Shown here one piece after another: positions 23,346-32,452 of a DNA stretch of 32,452 bases (positions within the stretch are counted from its first letter, which is position 1; the number at the start of each line of letters is the position of its first letter). Origin of the DNA: Balamuthia mandrillaris (taxonomy: Eukaryota; Discosea; Longamoebia; Balamuthiidae); contig JAVKOQ010000497.1 of the NCBI GenBank assembly GCA_031835245.1, positions 1 through 32,452 of the forward strand. The letters run 5' to 3'. Position numbers and translations under genes: made by a program. The notes beneath the pieces are model-generated. The model was not told the DNA's origin, did not search any database, and was given only the letters and a program-made list of their open reading frames with translations.

Positions 23346-25339
23346 AGGAGAAAGCAGAGTAAAGAAGCAAAAGAAGAAGAGAAGAGACAGCAACAAACTT
23401 GGGTTTCTTTGATGTCGACGTCGAGCTTTGCAGGACGTCCCTCCGCAGACTGCATGTCAAAGGTATTCACCTCCACCTCTTCGTTCTCGTCAACTTCGCG
23501 ATGCCCTGGCTTTGGGATCTTTATGTTTACCTGTAAAGCGAAAAGCAGCTTCAGACAAAGCAAAAAAAAAAAAAAAATAAAGCAACAAGAACGAAACCAG
23601 AAGAAGAAAAACCTTTTGTGTGGCGGGATCAAACGTGGCAGTGACACCAGCGGCAGCAAAGACAATAGGTAAAGCGTACTGCAAGTTAGAGACCACGCTT
23701 CTGCTGCTCTCATCTCCCTCATTCTCATTTTGAGTGATGAGCAGATGAAGAACGTTGCCCTTTTTCATCAGCTTGAGATCCCTTGCGGAAGAGGCCTTGA
23801 GCGGATCAGTAACGATGGTAAACGCCTTTCCATCCTCTGTTTCCTCCAAAGTGGCCTTCTTTTGGCTCTGAGGAGCAGTGCTGAGAGCGTCAGAGACGGT
23901 GTTGACGTTGGGGTTTGTGTGTTTCCTCTCTTCCTCTTTTTGCTTTTCTTCCTCAGTCTTCTCCACGTAATCCTTTGCGAAAGCTACCACTACCATAGAG
24001 TTATAACTTTTGTGTGGCCCTGAGCTAATGCCACATACAGTAAAATCTGTGTGCAACACGGAAGTGTTAAAAAACCTTTCAATCCATCTGCAAACGACAA
24101 GAAAAAGGAAATGCCAAGAAAGAAACAACAACAAAAAAACCACATGAAGAACAAACCATGATCTAAGATGTTGGTGCGTTGGCTTCTGGCAGCATTACCA
24201 TCATCGATAATAAAGGAGACTACGACGTCCTCCGGAGTGGAGGCTCCATAGCTTATGTTCTCAGCGAGCTTGCCTTTGGGTGTGCCATAGCGAATGAGCC
24301 TCATGGCAGGCGAGGTGCCATTGCTCTCCTGGTTGCCGGTCAAGCCTTTCAGCCCGTTGTCTGCCACCAAGTCCTGACAAGACTTGGAATAGCCCGTTAC
24401 CAACCTAAGAGGCTTCAAAGGAGTTGCGGAAGCGTTGGCCTCCAGCTGTTGAATGGCGTCAAGAACAGCGGCCTTGCCTTCCTGCGTTTGACGAAGGAGC
24501 TCTGTTTTGGTGTCGGTGAAGACATTGGCCTCATCGTAGAGCGGCAGAAGCTCCTTGAGACGCCTGGCATAGTCGGCGGGCCTCGTGCGGGCTTCGTTCA
24601 TTTGCCAAAGCACTTCCAACTCAAACTTGGTGCCAACGGTCGCTCTGTCCGCAACTTTGGTCGTTGAAGCAGAGGGCGAAGAGTGCGAGTGTGCTTCTTG
24701 TGAGGGGGTCTCTCCAGCAGCGAGTTGAGCCATCTGTCTCTCAAAGTTAGTTTTGGGTTTGGCATAGTTGTGCACTGACTGAGTGTTGGAGGCTGAAGAG
24801 GAAGCAGAGGAGGAAGGTGTTTTGGTTGCAGCAGAAGTCGTCGCGTCAGCGTTGTAAAAGGAGAGGAGCTCTTTTTCAGAACTGCCTCCCCGCGTAAAAG
24901 GAGCAGGCGCATGGGACGAGGTGGTGGTAGCAGCAGCAGGACTAGCAGTGGCAGGCCGAGCAGAGGGAGTACTACCGCTACTAGTAGCGGCAGCAACAGC
25001 TGGCTTGGAAGCAGAGGACGCCGAAGAAGCGGGAGCGGGAGTGGAGGCAGCGGGAGCCTTTGGAGCAGAGGGTGCTTTCTTGTCGACACTCTTGCTGGCG
25101 GCAGGCGCAGTCGTGGCAACAGAGGAAGAAGAGGAAGTAGCAGCAGGACTAGGAGAGGAAGTAGCGGCGGCTTGTTGCTGAGCAGGAAGAGTGCTCTTCT
25201 TGGTAAAGTCGGTGGCCTCTTTGAAGGCTTGCAGCCTCTTCTGGCTATCGGTGGCCAGGCGAGTCTTGGGCTTGTTCATGGCATGAAGCAAACGCGCTTC
25301 CTCCCTCGCGGCCTTCTCCTCAGCGGTAAGATCGTTCAT
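22968..25339 (-). CDS. CAP/SCP-domain protein with C-terminal HSP20-like beta-sandwich modules, cytosolic
   Basis: Predicted 687 residues. Exons: 25339-24157, 24046-23613, 23530-23399, 23282-22968. The N-terminus MNDLTAEEKAAREEARLLHA is charged with no signal peptide, unlike most secreted CAP proteins. An Ala/Ser/Pro/Thr-rich linker covers about 45-230. The CAP domain (about 236-433) shows WQMNEARTRPADYARRL, SPAMRLIRYG, KLAENISYGAS, VSFIIDDGNAARSQRTNIL, and across the splice DHDFTVCGISSGPHKSYNSM. The usual GH and RGHR histidines are Asn and Gln here (GLTGNQESNG, ARSQRTN), while the AEN glutamate remains. The C-terminal 250 residues contain two segments ending like HSP20/p23 strands: VTATFDPATQKVNIKIPKPG, and later KLSVNLSNKPNTVDVRIAKP. 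Two structurally related domains are inferred, not proven. Intron 3 has a (CT)n tract. The ATG at 25339 is the first available. Confidence 0.75.
23305..23342 (+). repeat. (GA)n in CAP gene intron 3
   Basis: Reads (CT)n in sense, towards the 3' end of a 116-base intron. Confidence 0.9.
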
Positions 25340-25446
25340 CGTTTGGTCCACTTGTTTTTTTTTTGGGTCAAAGAAGAAAGATTATGTGAGTGAGCAAAAG
25401 GTTTCGTTAGTGGTGTGACTTTACCCTCTCTGTAATTTCTGTTGTG

Positions 25447-25452
25447 GTCGAC
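25447..25452. promoter_or_regulatory. GTCGAC motif, CAP gene promoter
   Basis: Lies in TGGTCGACAACTAAC, 108 bp upstream of the CAP gene start. Confidence 0.35.
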
Positions 25453-25573
25453 AACTAACAAACCCGATAATCATTCGAGTCGTCATGAGGCATCGGTTTT
25501 GAACAAAAAATAAAATAAAGGTGAATTGGGATTGATTAATCCGTAAAAAAAGGAAAATATCATCAAAGTTGTC

Positions 25574-25578
25574 AAAAA
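25574..25578 (-). terminator. Pol III T-run terminator of tRNA-Met
   Basis: TTTTT on the minus strand, four bases after the tRNA 3' end, the expected RNA polymerase III stop. Confidence 0.75.
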
Positions 25579-25582
25579 GTAG

Positions 25583-25655
25583 TGCCTTCTGTGAGGATCG
25601 AACTCACGACCTCCAGATTATGAGACTGACGCTCTACCGACTGAGCTAAGAAGGC
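25583..25655 (-). tRNA. Elongator tRNA-Met (anticodon CAT)
   Basis: A 73-base cloverleaf without intron. Acceptor stem GCCTTCT pairs with AGAAGGC, discriminator A. The D arm is GCTC-AGTCGGTA-GAGC. The anticodon loop is CTCATAA with CAT at 34-36. The T arm is GTGAG-TTCGATC-CTCAC. The anticodon arm and variable loop (CTCATAATCTGG-AGGTC) match eukaryotic elongator tRNA-Met rather than initiator. Internal A and B boxes are intact. It sits in the divergent promoter between the CAP gene and MCM7, transcribed in the CAP direction. Confidence 0.95.
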
Positions 25656-25718
25656 AGACGTTCGAAATAAGAGGATTTTTTCCACAGCAACATAGACATT
25701 ATGCTCTGTACGTTTTTG

Positions 25719-25724
25719 GTCGAC
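25719..25724. promoter_or_regulatory. GTCGAC motif, MCM7 promoter
   Basis: Directly abuts the E2F consensus (GGTCGACTTTCCCGCC) and ends 102 bp before the MCM7 start. Confidence 0.4.
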
Positions 25725-25737
25725 TTTCCCGCCAAAA
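25725..25737 (+). promoter_or_regulatory. E2F/DP consensus site upstream of MCM7
   Basis: TTTCCCGCCAAAA is a full E2F consensus (TTTSSCGC plus A-rich flank), ending 89 bp before the MCM7 start and directly preceded by GTCGAC. MCM genes are classic E2F targets in animals and plants; regulation here is inferred from the motif and its position. Confidence 0.6.
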
Positions 25738-25826
25738 CTTTGCCAAAAGGAAAAAAAAACCCCAAACAAACAAGAGTCTCTCTTTCTCTCACTCTTGCGG
25801 GGGAGGTAACCGACAAAAACAGAAAA

Positions 25827-29408
<3,582 letters not shown>

Positions 29409-29469
29409 ACCTTGTAAGCTTCTTTTATTATTACCACTATACACTTACCATTACCTACTTCAGTGCCGC

Positions 29470-30567
29470 TTAATAGTATAATTCCGGAATGCGCAGCGAT
29501 AAAATATCTATGGTGGCCTTTGGGATCCGTTGCAAGAAGCCACGCACATCCAACCTTCGCAACGTGGGAGGAAGATGGACGAGGCTCTTGTGGGAGAAGG
29601 TGCGACAGCGTTGCAAGTCGAGCACGCACAAGCGAGGAGGAAGGTTCTTGAGGCCTTCGTGCTTCAGATCGGGGCCACCGTCGTCGATGCACGTCACTTG
29701 GAGGATGAGAGTGTGGAGAGAGAGCGGGAGGTACTTTAGAGAGCGGTGAGTGAGTTGGTGGCCGCAGTTGGACATATCCAGCCATTCTAATCCTTTTGTT
29801 GTTGCTGTTAAGTTTGATAGAAGAAGAAGGAGAAGGAGAAGGAGAAGAAGAAGGAGAACAGGAACAAGAAACAAATAGAAGAGGTACCCGAGGGAAGAAA
29901 ACGAAGTCCCTTTTCCGTGAGATTCGGCACGAACGCAATGTTAAGCCTCTTCAGCCCGACGGGCAGGTACTTCATCCCCAAGTCCGATATCAACGCGCAG
30001 CCAAACACGTTCAGCTCCCGGATGCCGGGCGGCAGCATCTTCATCGTGTGGTCATCCGCCTTCATGCAGTGCTGCAGGTTCAGCTTTCTCAGCTGCCTCA
30101 TCAGACGGAGGCACTCGGAGAGGCTCTTGCTCGTCAGCTCCGTGCAGCTGGCCAACGAGAGCTCGGTGAGGGAGTGAATGGAGAGAGAGGAGACGGCGGC
30201 CTCCAGGCCGCGGTCGTTGAGCCCGTGGATGGCCTCGAGGCGGCAGGTGAGGAGAGTGGGAGGGAGGTGCGCCAGGTCGCTGTTGTTGAAGGTGGAATTG
30301 GAGTGGATGGTCAGTTTCTGGAGGGAGCGAGGAAGGGCGTGGAGGCATTGTCCCGTCACTCTGTTGCAATGGATCAAACTGTGTTTGTGTCGTTTTGTTT
30401 AAATGAAAAGCAGACAAGGAGAGGAAGAAGGAAAGAAGCTGAAACAGAGAGAGCTGTACGTCAACTTGGAGATGGTGATAGGCAAGTCGAAAAGATGTGT
30501 GTTGCTCACGTCGGACTGCTCAACAATCTATTTTTTTGAGTCATAAAGCACGTGAGCTATAAGAGAG

Positions 30568-30598
<31 letters not shown>

Positions 30599-31594
30599 GA
30601 GACAGAGAGAGACAGAGAGACAGAGAGAGCACAAACCAGAGTCTCGAGAGAAGAAGGCAATGTTTTAAAGAAGTCTTCTTTCGTCCAAGAATCACCGCCC
30701 ACGCAGTAAAACTTGAGGTACTTTAGAGCAGGCAAGTCCGAGAAGCTGCCTTGACACCGCTTTGACTCCGTCAAAGAGAGGTTTTCGAGAGATGAGGGAA
30801 GTACTGAAAGAGGTACGTCGAATTCTCCTTTCAGTTCTGCGAATGAATGAAGCAGAGAGAGAAGCAGACAAAAACAGGGTCAGAGAAAAGGGAGTGGAAC
30901 TGTCAGCAACCACAAAGCCATGAATAGAGAAAGAGAGCAGTACACAACGTACTGATAGTTTTCAACGTGGTACATTTGGAACAATCCGGAGGAGGCACGT
31001 TGCTGAGCCCAATGGAGAGGTGCAAGCGCAACTTCTCCAAAGATGCAGACTCTGGCAGCGGCAGCCAGTTCCACACCATCTCATCCCAAAGCTTTAGCTC
31101 TCTCAGCCCCGGACAGGCCCATTTCCACGTGGCTATCTCCTTCTTCTCCTCCATTCCCGGGCAGAAGAAGCAATCCAGCTGCAACGTTTGCAAGGAGGGA
31201 ATGCAGCAGACCAAACGACGGAGCACTTCCGTTGCTCTCTCTGCGGTGGGGGCGACCACAGGGGCGTGTAGCTTGATGTCGGTGAGCGAGTGACGAGGAG
31301 AGGAGGGGAGAAAGTCCAAGACGTCATCCACAGCCAAGCAGTTGCTCATAATGATGAGCTGCTGCAAGTTGGGGAAGAGAGGAGCGAAGGAGGAAGATGC
31401 TGATGATAAGCCGGAGAGCGAGGCGAGTTTGGGGAGATAGCGCAGTTCGAGCTTGGTGAGGGTTTGGTGGCAGCGCGGTACTATCACCTTGGAGAAGGCG
31501 TGCATGAACTTGTGTTGTGGGGTGGGGGACTTGCTGATGATCAGTTGCTTCACGCTGTATAACGCCGCACTGTTCCATTCTTTCAAGCACATTA

Positions 31595-31629
<35 letters not shown>

Positions 31630-32235
31630 GCAAGGTGAGAAGAGGCAAGAGAACAAGACTAAGAGAGGAGCGAAGCAAAGAGAGAGGAGAGAGGCAGAAG
31701 AGCGAACCTTTGCTAACAAGCCGAGCGGTGGTAAGCACGTATTTCCACGGCATGAATGAAAAGACAATGCTCATGAGCTCATGCGGCAACCACGGCACTT
31801 CTTTCTCTCCCTCCTCCTCTTCTTTCTCCTTCTCTCTCTCCTCCTTTCTCAAAAGCCTCTGTCGAGATTGACGCAACGGCACCGACTTTCCCGACGCAAT
31901 GCTCTCCTCTTCCTCTTTCTCCAGCTGTCTCTCCCTCTCCAACAACAGCTCAGGGACGTTCAACTGGCCTATGAGCTTCACCATGGAGGAGAGGTGCTCT
32001 TCGTCGGAGATGCCGAGCTCGACCAACAGTTCGCGGTCTAGAAGAGGGATGAGCGAGGCGTCCACATCGTTTGCGATGAAATTTTTGGCGTAGAGCTCGG
32101 AACAGCCTGGCGGCAGTTTCAAGCCTTTACGCAGTACCCATTCCACTTTTAAAGTAGCGAGTAAGAAGCGGAAAATAGGGGGGAAAAAAGGGAAGAGAAG
32201 GTCAGACCTTGTTGTGTTTCTTCGTCGTTATTCAT
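29470..32235 (-). CDS. SAM domain - F-box - leucine-rich-repeat protein (putative SCF substrate receptor)
   Basis: Predicted 724 residues from exons 32235-32208, 32145-31708, 31579-30953, 30836-30637, 30527-30460, 30378-29888 and 29792-29470, all in phase. Exon 1 encodes only MNNDEETQQ plus one base. A SAM-like domain spans about 10-71 (ELYAKNFIANDVDASLIPLL, RELLVELGISDEEHLSSMVK). A Glu/Lys/Arg-rich helix follows, then an F-box at about 127-162 (PWLPHELMSIVFSFMPWKYV and, across intron 2, RLVSKEWNSAALY). The rest is LRR units of the LPPxLxxLxL and ELxLxxC types, for example LPRSLQKLTIHSNSTF, LTELSLASCTELTSKSL, LRKLNLQHC, IRELNVFGCALISDLGMKYL, LEWLDMSNC. By family, the F-box would bind Skp1 and the LRRs the substrate of a ubiquitin ligase; the partner is unknown. 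Introns 2 and 4 carry (CT)n tracts. Confidence 0.82.
30561..30630 (+). repeat. GA tract in F-box gene intron 4
   Basis: An interrupted 70-base GA/GACA tract starting six bases after the GTTTGT donor, reading (CT)n in sense. Confidence 0.9.
31598..31626 (+). repeat. (GA)n in F-box gene intron 2
   Basis: Reads (CT)n in sense in the 3' part of the intron, close to the acceptor. Confidence 0.9.
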
Positions 32236-32452
32236 CCTTTTTTTTTGTTATTTGTTTTCTCTAAGGCGGCGCCAAGATCAAGCCGATCCATGGACAATGC
32301 TTTGATCGGTTACTGAAAGTTTCAAACCACCAATCAAAAATCAAAACAGAGGCTTTATCTTACCATAAAAAGGCCATTTCTGTTGTCTTTTTCTTTGTCT
32401 CATCTCTAGCAGAGATCTTTCACGTCGACAAAAATTCATTGCTCCGCTTTAT
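32236..32452 (-). promoter_or_regulatory. Upstream region of the SAM-F-box-LRR gene
   Basis: 217 bp to the window edge. It holds a GTCGACAAAAATTCA motif at 32424-32438 similar to the one before RPB1, and an ATG at 32292 on the minus strand whose short frame stops before the gene start. Confidence 0.4.
32424..32429. promoter_or_regulatory. GTCGAC motif, F-box gene promoter
   Basis: Lies in ACGTCGACAAAAATTCA, 189 bp upstream of the F-box gene start. Confidence 0.35.

Overview
This is a gene-dense nuclear segment of a unicellular eukaryote. All supported introns are GT-AG and many carry long (CT)n tracts. The coding genes include the RNA polymerase II largest subunit with a heptad CTD, MCM7, a SUV39-type H3K9 methyltransferase, the U12-spliceosome factor ZRSR2, and a WD40 subunit of the TSET/TPLATE trafficking complex. 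TSET is known from plants, amoebozoans and other protists but not from animals or fungi. Together with the compact amoeba-like organisation this suggests an amoebozoan, possibly a discosean of the Acanthamoeba/Balamuthia kind. That placement is inference; no organism-specific marker was seen.

Layout, left to right. (1) TSET subunit TTRAY2/TWD40-2, minus strand, running off the left edge. (2) Complex I assembly factor NDUFAF3, plus, 2627-3610. (3) Mitochondrial-type ribosomal protein uS10, minus, 4154-4648. (4) An orphan gene, plus, 4874-5475. (5) A myristoylated CaMK-like kinase, minus, 5822-7615. (6) ZRSR2, plus, 8331-10313. (7) RPB1, minus, 10476-16064. (8) GNL1, a circularly permuted GTPase, minus, 16490-19336. 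(9) A SUV39-like SET methyltransferase, plus, 19815-22936. (10) A CAP/SCP domain protein with a beta-sandwich tail, minus, 22968-25339. (11) Elongator tRNA-Met(CAT), minus, 25583-25655. (12) MCM7, plus, 25827-29408. (13) A SAM/F-box/LRR protein, minus, 29470-32235. Exon coordinates were derived by eye from reading frame, splice-site consensus and remembered homologous proteins. Splice phases close without a break in all twelve models; the first model is partial.

Genes mostly alternate in strand. Divergent pairs share promoters of about 220-715 bp, and convergent pairs end 31-543 bp apart. The themes are housekeeping: transcription, splicing, replication, chromatin, ribosome/GTPase and mitochondrial functions. 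No mobile element, viral remnant or CRISPR array was seen.

The signals most worth following are: strand-consistent intronic (CT)n tracts; a palindromic GTCGAC motif concentrated in promoters; E2F-type sites upstream of MCM7 and in the GNL1/SUV39 promoter; a three-zone RPB1 CTD; a CAP protein that has lost both signature histidines and carries two apparent HSP20-like modules; a SAM-F-box-LRR architecture; and an RGG-like N-terminus on MCM7.
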